This document shows positions 25,999 to 35,308 of a stretch of 64,000 bases of DNA, piece after piece. Origin of the DNA: Geitlerinema sp. BBD 1991-9 (GTDB lineage: Bacteria > Cyanobacteriota > Cyanobacteriia > Cyanobacteriales > Geitlerinemataceae); the NCBI GenBank assembly GCA_001657325.1, contig LWRO01000033.1:1-64000 (forward strand), read 5' to 3'. Each line of letters begins with the position of its first letter. Within the stretch, counting starts at the first letter, position 1. The position numbers and the translations under genes are program-made. The notes beneath the pieces are model-generated. The model had not been told where the DNA came from, did no database searches, and saw only the letters and a list, made by a program, of their open reading frames with translations.

Positions 25999-27660
25999 AT
26001 GCTGAACAAACTGACAAATCGCATTATTTTAGGATATTCTATTCCCTTATTTTTTCTCGTTGGATTGGGTATCTCTGTTAACGTGTCAACGCAAAAAGCT
26101 CTGAAGTTAGAAGACGATATTACGACGATTGAGAAAATCTTAAAAGAAGTCGATAATGTTGCTTATGAAATTTCACGCATGGCGATAAGCTTACAAAGCC
26201 ATGCAGTTCTCCCCGAAGATCCGAGCCATCAAACGAATTACGATCGCGCTTACGACTTGTTCTCAGACAACGTCGCCGATCTCAATATCCTTCTCGATCC
26301 GTTACAAAAAAATTCACTATTTGACGAGATAAAGCAAGAAGATGAGAATCTCGATCGCGTGCCGTTAAAATCGCTCGTTGATGATTTAGCAGAGACGGGG
26401 GAACAGCTCAATGATATTTCAGGAGAAGTATACAATTTTGCTAGAAACAACAGTCCAGTGAGTGCAGTTAAAGCAATCGACGCAATTGACTTAGACAGCG
26501 TTGAAGCGTCGCGAGATCGAATTTTTAATCGTTTAGAAAATATATTAAATCAAAAGCTTCAAGAATTTAACGAAGTTGAAACGTTCTTACTCCAAATTTT
26601 ACGTTTTGGGATTACCATTGCGATCGTCGCAACATTTGCAACGGGAATGTCCATCGCATTACCCTTGAGGCGGCAAATTCCCAAAGTTCTCGAAGCCGTC
26701 GATCGAATTTCAAAAGGCGATCTCACGCAAACCGTACAAACGAACAATGCACCCGATGAAATTAAAAAGCTACTCTCAGCTTTCCAAGCGATGACTCATA
26801 GCTTAAATTCTCTCATTTCTCAAGTGCAAAAATCGGGAATTCAAATCACAACTTCAACGACACAAATTGCAGCAGCAGGCAAACAACTCGAGGCAACAGT
26901 TACCGAGCAAGTCGCTTCAACCAACGAGGTTCGGGCAACATCCCGCGAAATTTCTAACACCTCCGAACAATTAGTGCAAACTATGGAGGAAGTTGCTCGA
27001 ATGTCGCAAAAGACAGCCGATTCAGCTAGCAACAGCCAATCGGGTTTACTGCAAATGCAAACAGCGATGAATCACCTCATTCAATCGACAACGGCCATCG
27101 CTTCAAAACTCGGCGTCATGAACGAAAAAGCCAATAACATTAACAGTGTTGTTACGACCATCACTAAAGTCGCCGATCGAACCAACTTACTCTCCCTAAA
27201 CGCCGCCATTGAAGCAGAAAAAGCGGGAGAATACGGTGCGGGATTTGCAGTCGTCGCTCGAGAAATTCGTCGACTTGCCGATCAAACGGCTGTTGCCACA
27301 CTAGAAATCGAACAGATGGTGAAAGAAATGCAGAATTCAGTGTCGAGTGGTGTCATGGAAATGGACAAATTCAATCAAGAAGTCAGTCGTTATGCTGAAG
27401 AAGTCGGACAAATTGGCGAACAAGTTGCTCAGGTTATTTCAGACGTGCAAAGTTTAACTCCCAGTTTTGAACTCGTCAGTCAAAAAATGGGAGAACAATC
27501 ACAGGGGGCCGAGCAAATTAGTGTAGCAATCGATCAACTCTGTGAAGCCTCTCAGCAAACGGTGGAATCTTTACAAGAAACGAACAACGCTCTCGAGCAA
27601 TTAGACGACGCCGCCCAAGGACTACAAGGAGAACTATTCCGCTTTAAAGTGCAACAGTAG
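25999..27660 (+). CDS. WspA-like methyl-accepting receptor with HAMP (553 aa)
   Basis: Second receptor of the operon and a paralogue of the one before, with near-identical signalling tips ([20 protein letters not shown], then [20 protein letters not shown]). TM1 is at about 12-29. The sensory segment differs much more between the two than the signalling part, suggesting different inputs or one divergent copy. TM2 is [19 protein letters not shown] (about 200-218), followed by HAMP ([20 protein letters not shown], then [17 protein letters not shown]). It has no CheR-tethering pentapeptide at the C-terminus (LFRFKVQQ). It is separated from receptor 1 by 29 bases and is clearly co-transcribed. 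Confidence 0.92.
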   Translation: MLNKLTNRIILGYSIPLFFLVGLGISVNVSTQKALKLEDDITTIEKILKEVDNVAYEISRMAISLQSHAVLPEDPSHQTNYDRAYDLFSDNVADLNILLDPLQKNSLFDEIKQEDENLDRVPLKSLVDDLAETGEQLNDISGEVYNFARNNSPVSAVKAIDAIDLDSVEASRDRIFNRLENILNQKLQEFNEVETFLLQILRFGITIAIVATFATGMSIALPLRRQIPKVLEAVDRISKGDLTQTVQTNNAPDEIKKLLSAFQAMTHSLNSLISQVQKSGIQITTSTTQIAAAGKQLEATVTEQVASTNEVRATSREISNTSEQLVQTMEEVARMSQKTADSASNSQSGLLQMQTAMNHLIQSTTAIASKLGVMNEKANNINSVVTTITKVADRTNLLSLNAAIEAEKAGEYGAGFAVVAREIRRLADQTAVATLEIEQMVKEMQNSVSSGVMEMDKFNQEVSRYAEEVGQIGEQVAQVISDVQSLTPSFELVSQKMGEQSQGAEQISVAIDQLCEASQQTVESLQETNNALEQLDDAAQGLQGELFRFKVQQ

Positions 27661-27666
27661 CAAACC

Positions 27667-28374
27667 GTGAACATCGAACCTCTTAGCAAATCGATCGATG
27701 ATTGTTGGAACCAGATTGGGGTTGAAGGCGATCGATCTTGCCCAGAACTTAAAACTGCCATCCATTGCCGAAATTGCCCAGTCTACTCGGTTGCTGGACG
27801 CGGTTTACTCGAACGAGAAGCTCCTATCGACTATCTTCTCGATTGGACAAACGTTCTCGAAGAAAGTCACCGCAATCTTTCAGTTGCGGATGAAGCTGTG
27901 GCTCAAGCGGCAAATACTCAATCGGCAATCGTCTTCCGAGTGGGTGGGGAGTGGCTCGCACTTCCCGCTAAAGTGTTTCAAGAAGTCACCCAACCCTGCC
28001 CGATTCATACGCTTCCCCATCGCAGCAATCAACTCTTTTTAGGACTCGTCAGCATTCGCGGAGAAATCCTCATGTGTATTTCTCTGAGTCATCTACTCGG
28101 CTTAGCACTGCCAAGTCAAGCCCTTCAATCTCAAAGAACAATGGTTTCCGAGCGTATGGTTGTGATTGCCAAAGGTGAAAACAAATGGGTGTTTCGGGTT
28201 GATGAAGTTTACGGCGTTCATCGCTTTCCTCCCGATCGATTGCAGGATACTCCTGTTGTGGTTTCCAAAGCTGCTGAAAGTTATACCATTGGCACGCTCG
28301 ACTGGCACGATCGAAAGGTTAACTACCTCGATGCAGAACTGTTATTTTATACTTTAAACCGGAGGTTGCTGTGA
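27667..28374 (+). CDS. CheW-like adaptor with Cys-rich N-terminal segment, WspD type (235 aa)
   Basis: The second coupling protein. The N-terminal 60 residues carry the WspD signature: DDCWNQIGVEGDRSCPEL then HCRNCPVYSVAG, with four Cys and a His that may bind metal. A CheW domain (about 78-232) follows: AIVFRVGGEWLALPAKVFQEV, FLGLVSIRGEILMCISLSHL and VFRVDEVYGVHRFPPDRLQ. Start GTG 27667, six bases after the receptor stop. Its last four bases overlap the cheA start (GTGA). The presence of both WspB- and WspD-type adaptors is one of the strongest signs that this is a Wsp-class system rather than a Pil/Che-type array. Confidence 0.9.
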   Translation: MNIEPLSKSIDDCWNQIGVEGDRSCPELKTAIHCRNCPVYSVAGRGLLEREAPIDYLLDWTNVLEESHRNLSVADEAVAQAANTQSAIVFRVGGEWLALPAKVFQEVTQPCPIHTLPHRSNQLFLGLVSIRGEILMCISLSHLLGLALPSQALQSQRTMVSERMVVIAKGENKWVFRVDEVYGVHRFPPDRLQDTPVVVSKAAESYTIGTLDWHDRKVNYLDAELLFYTLNRRLL

Positions 28375-31319
28375 CCGATCGAGAACAGGATACGAGCCAA
28401 CTGTCGATCTTAGAAATTTTTCGCTTGGAAGTCGAACAACAAGCGGCAATTATTTATAAAGGCTTATCCGAACTTCAAGCAGATTCCCAGGCAAGTGCCA
28501 ATCCTCAAACGGTTCAAAAAATTGGCTCGATCGAGAGTGCTGTGCGCACGCTACATGGTGCGTCTCAAATTGTCGAGATCGATGCTGCAATCGAGCTGAC
28601 TGACATTATGAAAACCTGCCTGTCAGCGGCAGAAAACTGTTCGATTTTTTTAAGCTCTGATCTCATTGAAGTGCTATGGAATGGGGTCAATATTCTCGTT
28701 CAAATGGCGTTAGAAGAAAATTTAGATCGCTGGCTTCTCGACAACAGTAGCGACATTCAAGATACCCAAAACCGCATTTTAACCTGCCTAGACAATGCTG
28801 AAGCTTTAGTCGAAGAACAGCCGACATCGATAGCTCATCCTGAAACAGTAGAATCCAATACAGAACCCGATACAGAACCCGATACAGTTATTTCAAACGC
28901 CTCGACTTCAGAATCTTCGACTGTAGAATCCCCGACTGTAGAATCCTCAACTTCAGACATCTCGATCGAATCAACAGAGAGAGACGATCGACCCACCACT
29001 GCTGAGCCAGTTGCTGGTCTAGTTTCAGATTTGTCTCTTAAAGATAGCTCCATGTTAGACTTATTTCGCTTGGAGGTTGAAACTCAAATTGAAATTCTTA
29101 ACGAAAATCTCCTAATTCTTGAAAATAACCCGCAATCTCCTTCTGCCCTCGAATCTCTGATGCGCTCAGCTCATTCGATTAAAGGTGCTGCTCGTATTAT
29201 CTCGATCGATGTGGCAGTCGAACTCGCTCATGCCATGGAAGATTGCTTTGTCGCGGCGCAAAAGCAATCGATTACGCTCGATCGAGATCGAATGGATATT
29301 TTATTCCGAGGCGTCGATTTACTGCACGAAATTGCTCGAGCTTCAGAAACGGAATTCGAGCGAGGGTTGTCCGAACGTCAAGACGAAATTCAAGTCATCT
29401 GTCGTGGTATTACCGCACTCGTGCAAAACCTCCCAGATGTAGAGCCGTTAGCCCTTCAAACCATACCCCCTCAAACAGGAGTTACAGCACCTACAAAATC
29501 GCAATCTAGCGATTTAGTCAAGACGCCGCCACCGACTTCTGATGCGATCGAAACTCCTTTTTCCCCTCACACTGCGGCAAAAGATCGGTTTGTGCGCGTC
29601 AGTGCTGAAAACCTCAATCGCATTATGGGGTTAGCTGGAGAATCTCTGATTGAAGCGAATTGGCTGCAACCCTTTGCCGACTCCCTCTTTCGACTCAAAA
29701 AGCGCCAAGCTTTATTATTTAATACCCTAGAAAAATTACAAGAAACTCTTTCGGAAACCCCCCACGATCGAGGAGAATTCGTTCACTTGTATAATGCTCG
29801 AAAATATGCCGGAGAATGTTCTCAAATGCTGACCGATCGACTCAATGAGTTAGAACTCTTTGCGCGTCGGTCTGCAAATCTTTCCGATCGACTTTATCGG
29901 GAAGTTATCGCATCGCATATGAGACCTTTTATCGATGGGGTTCAAGGCTTTCCGCGTATGATTCGAGATTTAGCTCGAAATCTTAAGAAAAACGTTAAAT
30001 TAGAAATTATCGGTAAATCCACCTCAGTCGATCGCGATATTTTAAAGAAACTCGAAGCGCCACTCACTCATATTTTACGAAATGCCGTCGATCACGGAAT
30101 CGAATCTCCCCAAGAACGTTTAGAGGCTGGAAAAACACAAGAAGGAACGATCCGTTTAGAAGCATTTCATCGAGGGGGAATGCTATCGATTACCGTGTCG
30201 GACGACGGTAAAGGTCTCAACCTCGATCGACTCCGAGAAAAAATCGTTCGCAAACAGCTCGCGAGCCAAGAGATGGTCGATCGGATGACCGAAGACGAAC
30301 TCTTAGAATTCCTTTTCTTGCCCGGATTTTCAACAACCAGTCAAGTCACTGAAATTTCTGGTCGTGGTGTCGGCTTGGATGTGGCGAAAAGTATGGTTCA
30401 AAATGTAGGTGGGAACCTCAAAGCTGTATCGTATCCGGGAAAAGGGATGAGTTTTCATTTCCAACTTCCCCTAACACTCTCGGTTATTCGCACGTTATTA
30501 GTCGAGGTTTCTGGAGAAACTTATGCCTTTCCACTCGCTCGCATCGACAAAATTGTAATGGTTCCCAAGGAAGAAATTTTAGTGGTAGAAAACCGCCAGT
30601 ATTTTACACTCGACGGTGAAAATATTGGTTTGGTTGCGGCTTCTCAAGTCTTAGATTTAAAAGATTTACCACCCAATGCCACTAATTTACCCGTAGTCGT
30701 GATTAGCGATCGACTCAATCGCTATGGCTTAGCCGTCGATCGATTCCTCGAAGAGCGAGATTTAGTGGTCAGACCCTTAGATCCTCGCTTGGGGAAAGTC
30801 CAAGATATTAACGCCGCCGCCATCCGAGAAGATGGTTCTCTCGTGTTAATTGTTGATGTTGCCGATCTCGTTCGATCGATCGACAAAATTCTCGCCACTC
30901 GATCGCTCAGTCACGTTAGTCGAGATGGCGATTCAACCGTCACAATTCAGCAAAAACAGATTTTAGTCGTGGACGACTCGATTACCGTTCGCGAGATGGA
31001 ACGAAAATTACTCGAAAATCACGGATATAAAGTCGATGTTGCCGTCAATGGTATGGACGGTTGGAATGCCGTTCGGACGAATCCTTACGATCTCGTAATT
31101 GCCGATATCGATATGCCTCGCATGAACGGTATCGAACTCGTTCGACGGATTAAAAGCCACGAAAAACTAAAATCGATACCTGTTATTATCGTATCGTATA
31201 AAGATCGTCCGGAAGATCGAATTCAAGGGTTAGAAGCTGGAGCTAACTATTATTTAACCAAGGGAAGTTTTCACGATGATTCACTGGTCAATGCTGTTAT
31301 CGATTTGCTCGGGAGTTAA
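28371..31319 (+). CDS. Hybrid CheA histidine kinase with two Hpt segments and REC, WspE type (982 aa)
   Basis: Central kinase of the pathway. Order: a degenerate Hpt (about 10-115) in which the phosphoacceptor position reads AVRTLHGA, with Arg59 where His is expected; a Thr/Ser/Glu/Pro linker (about 145-215); a canonical Hpt with RSAHSIKGAARI (His268); dimerisation and HATPase domain (LRNAVDHGIESP, SDDGKGLN, GRGVGLDVAKSMV); a CheW-like domain (LPLTLSVIRTLLVEV...); and a C-terminal receiver with ILVVDDS and phosphoacceptor Asp912 in IADIDMP. WspE normally has a single Hpt, so the first is probably a decayed duplicate. GTG start with GGAGG at 28361. It phosphorylates the receiver-cyclase and CheB of the same operon by inference. 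Confidence 0.94.
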   Translation: MTDREQDTSQLSILEIFRLEVEQQAAIIYKGLSELQADSQASANPQTVQKIGSIESAVRTLHGASQIVEIDAAIELTDIMKTCLSAAENCSIFLSSDLIEVLWNGVNILVQMALEENLDRWLLDNSSDIQDTQNRILTCLDNAEALVEEQPTSIAHPETVESNTEPDTEPDTVISNASTSESSTVESPTVESSTSDISIESTERDDRPTTAEPVAGLVSDLSLKDSSMLDLFRLEVETQIEILNENLLILENNPQSPSALESLMRSAHSIKGAARIISIDVAVELAHAMEDCFVAAQKQSITLDRDRMDILFRGVDLLHEIARASETEFERGLSERQDEIQVICRGITALVQNLPDVEPLALQTIPPQTGVTAPTKSQSSDLVKTPPPTSDAIETPFSPHTAAKDRFVRVSAENLNRIMGLAGESLIEANWLQPFADSLFRLKKRQALLFNTLEKLQETLSETPHDRGEFVHLYNARKYAGECSQMLTDRLNELELFARRSANLSDRLYREVIASHMRPFIDGVQGFPRMIRDLARNLKKNVKLEIIGKSTSVDRDILKKLEAPLTHILRNAVDHGIESPQERLEAGKTQEGTIRLEAFHRGGMLSITVSDDGKGLNLDRLREKIVRKQLASQEMVDRMTEDELLEFLFLPGFSTTSQVTEISGRGVGLDVAKSMVQNVGGNLKAVSYPGKGMSFHFQLPLTLSVIRTLLVEVSGETYAFPLARIDKIVMVPKEEILVVENRQYFTLDGENIGLVAASQVLDLKDLPPNATNLPVVVISDRLNRYGLAVDRFLEERDLVVRPLDPRLGKVQDINAAAIREDGSLVLIVDVADLVRSIDKILATRSLSHVSRDGDSTVTIQQKQILVVDDSITVREMERKLLENHGYKVDVAVNGMDGWNAVRTNPYDLVIADIDMPRMNGIELVRRIKSHEKLKSIPVIIVSYKDRPEDRIQGLEAGANYYLTKGSFHDDSLVNAVIDLLGS

Positions 31320-31343
31320 GTCTCGATCTTATTTTTTTAGCCT

Positions 31344-32357
31344 ATGAAAATCGCAATCGTCAACAATACGCCTCTCGAACTCGAAATATTGCGGCGAATT
31401 GTACTGTCAGTCCCCAATTATCAGGTTGCATGGGTTGCCCGCGACGGCCAACAAGCTGTAACTCACTGTGCAAAAGATACTCCTGATTTACTGTTAATCG
31501 ATTTACACATACCGGGGTTGGATGGAGTCGAAACAGTTCGACGCATCATGCAAACTTCGCCTTGCGCCATTGTGATCGTCACCTCTGCGGTAAAAGACAA
31601 CACGTCTCAGGTGTTTCAAGCGATGGGATACGGAGCGTTAGATGCCGTCAACACACCCGAGATCGGTACTCGAGGAAACCCTGAAAACGCTCGAGAACTG
31701 TTGGCAAAAATTGCCACGGTTAGCAAATTAATTGGGAAGTCGGCGAAAAACGGTAAATCTCAACGATCGAGTCGCATTTCTTCAAGTCTTCGATCGTCGT
31801 TACCGAAGGCGATCGTTATCGGATCTTCAACGGGTGGCCCCATGGCCTTAGCTAAAATTCTTTCGGCGTTGCCTAAAACTTTTCGATCGGCAATTGTTAT
31901 CGTTCAACACGTCGACGTTCAATTTTCTAAGGGAATGGCGGATTGGTTGAACGAACAGACCGCTTTACCCGTCAAACTCGCGTTAGAGGGGAACACTTTA
32001 GAAGCTGGGAAAGTCTCGATCGCAGGAACGAACGATCACCTGATTTTGCAATCCAATTTAAAATTTGCCTACACGAAAGAACCGAGTGATTATCCCTATC
32101 GTCCGTCAGTCGACGTGTTTTTTAAAAGTGTTGCCCAGAACTGGCCGAATCGAGGAACAGCCGTTTTACTCACTGGAATGGGACGAGATGGAGCTGAGGG
32201 ATTGAATTTGTTACGATCGAAGGGATGGCATACGATCGCCCAAGATCGACAAACATCTGTTGTCTATGGAATGCCAAAAGCTGCAGCCGAACTCGGTGCA
32301 GCGATCGAGGTTTTACCGATCGATCGCGTTGCAGAAAAACTTATGAAAAGAGGTTGA
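31344..32357 (+). CDS. CheB methylesterase, WspF type (337 aa)
   Basis: Removes methyl groups from the receptors and resets the pathway. The N-terminal receiver (about 1-115) is unusual. The acidic pair that binds Mg is NN (IVNNTPLE; WspF of Pseudomonas, as I recall, has ND). The acceptor Asp is present in LLIDLHIP, and the usual KP motif reads ALDAVNTP, so phospho-activation is likely weak or altered. The esterase domain is intact: GSSTGGP (Ser162), QHVD (His189) and GMGRDG (Asp282). The linker is Ser/Lys/Arg-rich. It starts 24 bases after cheA, and the next gene starts four bases after its stop. Confidence 0.92.
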   Translation: MKIAIVNNTPLELEILRRIVLSVPNYQVAWVARDGQQAVTHCAKDTPDLLLIDLHIPGLDGVETVRRIMQTSPCAIVIVTSAVKDNTSQVFQAMGYGALDAVNTPEIGTRGNPENARELLAKIATVSKLIGKSAKNGKSQRSSRISSSLRSSLPKAIVIGSSTGGPMALAKILSALPKTFRSAIVIVQHVDVQFSKGMADWLNEQTALPVKLALEGNTLEAGKVSIAGTNDHLILQSNLKFAYTKEPSDYPYRPSVDVFFKSVAQNWPNRGTAVLLTGMGRDGAEGLNLLRSKGWHTIAQDRQTSVVYGMPKAAAELGAAIEVLPIDRVAEKLMKRG

Positions 32358-32361
32358 AAAC

Positions 32362-33540
32362 GTGATATCACAAGGCCCACCCATCACCGATCGCGACCCA
32401 CCTGCTAAGTCGATAGATTTAATTCCTGTCAAAGAATCTTATACCAACGTGCAATCGATCGAACATACCATCTCTGTTTTACTCGTTGACGATCAACCGG
32501 TTATCGGAGAAGCGGTGCGGCGAATGTTAGAGTCAGAGGAAGATATTGTCTTTCACTACTGCCAAAATCCAACTCAAGCTTTAAGCCTGGCTAAAGAAAT
32601 TTCACCAACGGTGATTTTGCAGGATTTGGTCATGCCAGAAATTAATGGTTTACTATTGGTTCGTTTTTTGAAGGCAAAAGATTCTATCGTTCGCGATGTC
32701 CCGCTGATTGTCTTGTCGAGTAAAGAGGAGCCAATTGTTAAATCTAAAGCTTTTTCTCTAGGGGCAAATGATTATTTAGTGAAACTCCCAGATCGGCTTG
32801 AATTAATTGCAAGAATTCGCTATCACTCTAACGCTTATATTAACTTGTTGCAACGCAATGAAGCCTATCAAAAGATGCAAGACTACTTATGTAAACTCGA
32901 ACTCGAGCAACAACGCTATCGAAACTTACTTCTGAATATTTTGCCAGAAAAAATTGTAGAGCGTTTAGAACAAGGACAAAAAACCATTGCTGATAGCTTC
33001 CAAGAAGTGAGCGTTTTGTTTGCTGATATTGTTGGCTTTACAGAACTCTCTAGCCGAGTTTCTCCCATCGAACTCGTGGGTATGATGAACGTTATTTTTT
33101 CAGGATTTGATGAAATTGTTTCTCGCTACGAATTAGAGAAAATTAAGACGATTGGAGATGCTTATATGGTCGTTTCAGGTCTGCCGACAACCCGACCCGA
33201 TCATGCAGAAGCTATCGCAAAAATGGCGCTTGAAATGCAAGCTGCGATCGAAACAATTAGTGAAGCTCGGAATGAAAAGCTGAGTATCCGGATTGGCATT
33301 CATTCAGGACCCGTCGTGGCTGGTATCATCGGAACCCGTAAGTTTTTATACGATTTGTGGGGCGATACTGTCAATACAGCAAGTCGTATGGAATCTCATG
33401 GCATTCCCGATCGGATTCATATTACAGAAGAGACGTATCAACTTTTAAAAAATAAATTTCACTTTGAAAGTCGCGGCGAAATCGACGTGAAGGGAAAAGG
33501 AAAAATGCACACCTATTTTTTACTCGATCGAATTTCATAG
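32362..33540 (+). CDS. Response regulator: WspR-like receiver fused to class III adenylate cyclase (392 aa)
   Basis: Predicted output of the operon. The receiver (about 36-160) reads LLVDDQPVIGEAVRRMLES, PTVILQDLVMPEINGL (Asp88), Ser119 and ANDYLVKLPD (Lys141), and closely follows the receiver of WspR as I remember it, including ARIRYHSNAY and LLQRNEAYQ after it. Instead of GGDEF it continues through a helix into a class III cyclase domain (about 212-390): FADIVGFTELS (Asp222) and TIGDAYMV (Asp266) bind metals. Lys262 and Asp331 (LYDLWGD) are the adenine-specifying pair. Asn338 and Arg342 complete the active site, so cAMP is the predicted product. Start GTG 32362. No free CheY accompanies the operon, so this is its only diffusible output. 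Confidence 0.93.
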   Translation: MISQGPPITDRDPPAKSIDLIPVKESYTNVQSIEHTISVLLVDDQPVIGEAVRRMLESEEDIVFHYCQNPTQALSLAKEISPTVILQDLVMPEINGLLLVRFLKAKDSIVRDVPLIVLSSKEEPIVKSKAFSLGANDYLVKLPDRLELIARIRYHSNAYINLLQRNEAYQKMQDYLCKLELEQQRYRNLLLNILPEKIVERLEQGQKTIADSFQEVSVLFADIVGFTELSSRVSPIELVGMMNVIFSGFDEIVSRYELEKIKTIGDAYMVVSGLPTTRPDHAEAIAKMALEMQAAIETISEARNEKLSIRIGIHSGPVVAGIIGTRKFLYDLWGDTVNTASRMESHGIPDRIHITEETYQLLKNKFHFESRGEIDVKGKGKMHTYFLLDRIS

Positions 33541-33585
33541 GATTGAAACACACGTCGATCGAAAATATAAAAAAATATATAGTTT

Positions 33586-34449
33586 TTAAACTTGCCAATT
33601 ATAATCACTGGCGAATGTTTGGAAGCAATCGCTTAGCTTCGAGTCTTTATTTTTACGCCATGTCAACCCGATCGTTCGCTCGAGGGCGAGTTTAGCTACG
33701 GGAATATAGGTGATATTTAGCAAATCTTTCCACACCGGCATAATACTAACACCTAAACCCGTTTGAATCAGAGAAATCACCCATTCCTCGCGATCGGCAG
33801 AATAGATGACGTGAGGGCGAATGCCGATATTTTCAAACATTTGCGGACATTCCCGCCAAAATTCACAATGAATGCGCTCGATGTAAGGCTGTCCGTCCAA
33901 ATCTTTGAGGTTAACCCGACGCTGCTTTGCAAAACGATGTTTTTCTGGAACCGCAAGAAGTAGCGGTTGGTGAAACAGTTCGATCGAATTTTGGCTATCC
34001 TTACGATCTTTTAGCCAAGTCATGGCGAAATCGAGTTCGCCTCGATCGATCTGTTCTTGGAGATCTTCAAAATAGCCGTTGTAAATTTCAATAATTACAT
34101 TGGTGTATTTATTCCGAAAGTCACGAACGAATCTCGTGACCACACAACTTTGAATTGTATGCAAAACGCCCAATTTCAAGATCGGCTTTTCTTGAAAATC
34201 TTTCAATTCGTCTAACGTCGATTGATAACTTTCGAGAATAGACTGTGCTTTCTTGAGAAAAAATTGACCGGCGGGTGTCAGCATAACGCCTCGTCCCCCT
34301 CGATCGAATAACTTCACCCCGAGTTCTCGTTCGAGTTTTTTAATTCCCGCTGACAGAGACGGTTGAGATACAAACAGCCGCTCAGCCGCTTGAGTAAAGC
34401 TTCCGAGTTCGGAGATCGTCAAAAAATACCGAATTTGGTATAAGTCCAT
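33586..34449 (-). CDS. LysR-type transcriptional regulator (287 aa)
   Basis: A DNA-binding regulator with an N-terminal winged helix-turn-helix (QIRYFLTISELGSFTQAAERL, shortened; VSQPSLSAGIKKLERELGVKLF) and an effector-binding domain of about 200 residues (KLGVLHTIQSCVV...SIMPVW). It is divergent from the YHS/Rieske cluster, with 213 bases between the start codons. Regulators of this type often control the divergent neighbour, so that cluster is the likely target. The intergenic region is partly filled by a MITE-like repeat, which may have displaced or supplied operator sequence. It is convergent with the cyclase gene, with no obvious terminator between except an AT-rich run. Confidence 0.92.
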   Translation of the reverse strand: MDLYQIRYFLTISELGSFTQAAERLFVSQPSLSAGIKKLERELGVKLFDRGGRGVMLTPAGQFFLKKAQSILESYQSTLDELKDFQEKPILKLGVLHTIQSCVVTRFVRDFRNKYTNVIIEIYNGYFEDLQEQIDRGELDFAMTWLKDRKDSQNSIELFHQPLLLAVPEKHRFAKQRRVNLKDLDGQPYIERIHCEFWRECPQMFENIGIRPHVIYSADREEWVISLIQTGLGVSIMPVWKDLLNITYIPVAKLALERTIGLTWRKNKDSKLSDCFQTFASDYNWQV

Positions 34450-34529
34450 AGCGATCCATAGACGTTATCTATCGAACTCATCTAAAAACTCGTCTTGCTC
34501 GATCGAGATATCTGCTCGACGATAAGCAT

Positions 34530-34624
34530 TAGACTTCCTGCATAAATATTTCCGATCCCACCCCAGCCCTCCCCTTTACAAGGGGGGATGAAGGGGGGTG
34601 AATTTGATTCATACAGGAGGTCTA
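34530..34624. mobile_element. MITE-like repeat, copy 1 (95 bp)
   Basis: Terminal inverted repeats TAGACTTCCTGCATAAAT (34530-34547) and the complement at 34607-34624 (15 of 18 match). The middle is G/C-rich, with CCCCAGCCCTCCCC and AAGGGGGGATGAAGGGG forming a partial hairpin. The second copy at 39073-39197 has the same ends and orientation. Confidence 0.75.
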
Positions 34625-34662
34625 TTGTAAAGCAATTCACTCAGCAAATTTGGGAGATAACC

Positions 34663-35058
34663 GTGGCTAAACTCCTCAATGTTAACGAAGATGGCATCGC
34701 ACTTCAAGGATACGACCCCGTCTCCTATTTCACGGGCGAACCCACGCAAGGCAACTCTGAGATCGCATCTACCTACGACGGCGCGACTTACTACTTTGCT
34801 AGTGAGTCCCACAAAGCCCAATTCGATGCCGATCCAGCTAAATACGCCCCTCAGTACGGCGGATTCTGTGCGGTTGCTGTTTCTGAAGGAAAAACATTTC
34901 CCATCGATCCACAGACCTATAAAGTGACAGATGATAAGCTGTATCTGTTCTACAACGGCGAACTCGGCAACACGAAGCCTCAGTGGGAAGCTGACGAAGC
35001 GACCCGCCGCGCTAACGCTGACGCACACTGGGAAAAAGGCGATCTCGTTGCCGGTTAA
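34663..35058 (+). CDS. YHS domain-containing protein (131 aa)
   Basis: A small cytoplasmic protein with a YHS domain, known in copper-handling and redox-associated proteins. It contains ALQGYDPVSYFTGEPTQGN, YYFASESHKAQFDADPAKYA and PQYGGFCAVAVSEGKTFPID, with a single Cys and His/Tyr positions at the YHS core. The start is GTG 34663 with GGGAGAT about seven bases upstream. Codons from 34588 lie within the repeat and are not family-like. It is the first gene of the presumed YHS-Rieske unit, divergent from the LysR regulator. The domain suggests metal or haem binding, but the precise job is unknown. Confidence 0.85.
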   Translation: MAKLLNVNEDGIALQGYDPVSYFTGEPTQGNSEIASTYDGATYYFASESHKAQFDADPAKYAPQYGGFCAVAVSEGKTFPIDPQTYKVTDDKLYLFYNGELGNTKPQWEADEATRRANADAHWEKGDLVAG

Positions 35059-35168
35059 AACGCTACACCAAGGCGAACTCAAGCGGTTCAGTCCCAAAGT
35101 TCAACTCAAGCGTTCAGCCTCAAACTTCAGCCCAAAACCCTGTAAGTACCGTCTTCTCAAATAACCCG

Positions 35169-35214
35169 ATCGTGCAGAACTGAACGATCGATCTCGATCT
35201 GAGTTCTGCACGAT
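35169..35214. terminator. Strong hairpin after the YHS gene
   Basis: ATCGTGCAGAACT (35169-35181) pairs perfectly with AGTTCTGCACGAT (35202-35214) around a 20-base loop. There is no T-run, so it may be a processing or attenuation hairpin between the YHS gene and the Rieske genes rather than a simple terminator. Confidence 0.5.
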
Positions 35215-35308
35215 GGAAAACCTGCAATATCGAAGTTTCCAAGGATCTCAAAAACAATCGATCGAATCCAATTGACAAGCATTTCATTGGTTGAGAGAGG
35301 AGAGTTTC

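Noticed and set aside
35169-35214. LysR operator
   Set aside because: The hairpin is downstream of the YHS gene and lacks the T-N11-A core expected of a LysR site; better read as a transcript-end or attenuation hairpin.
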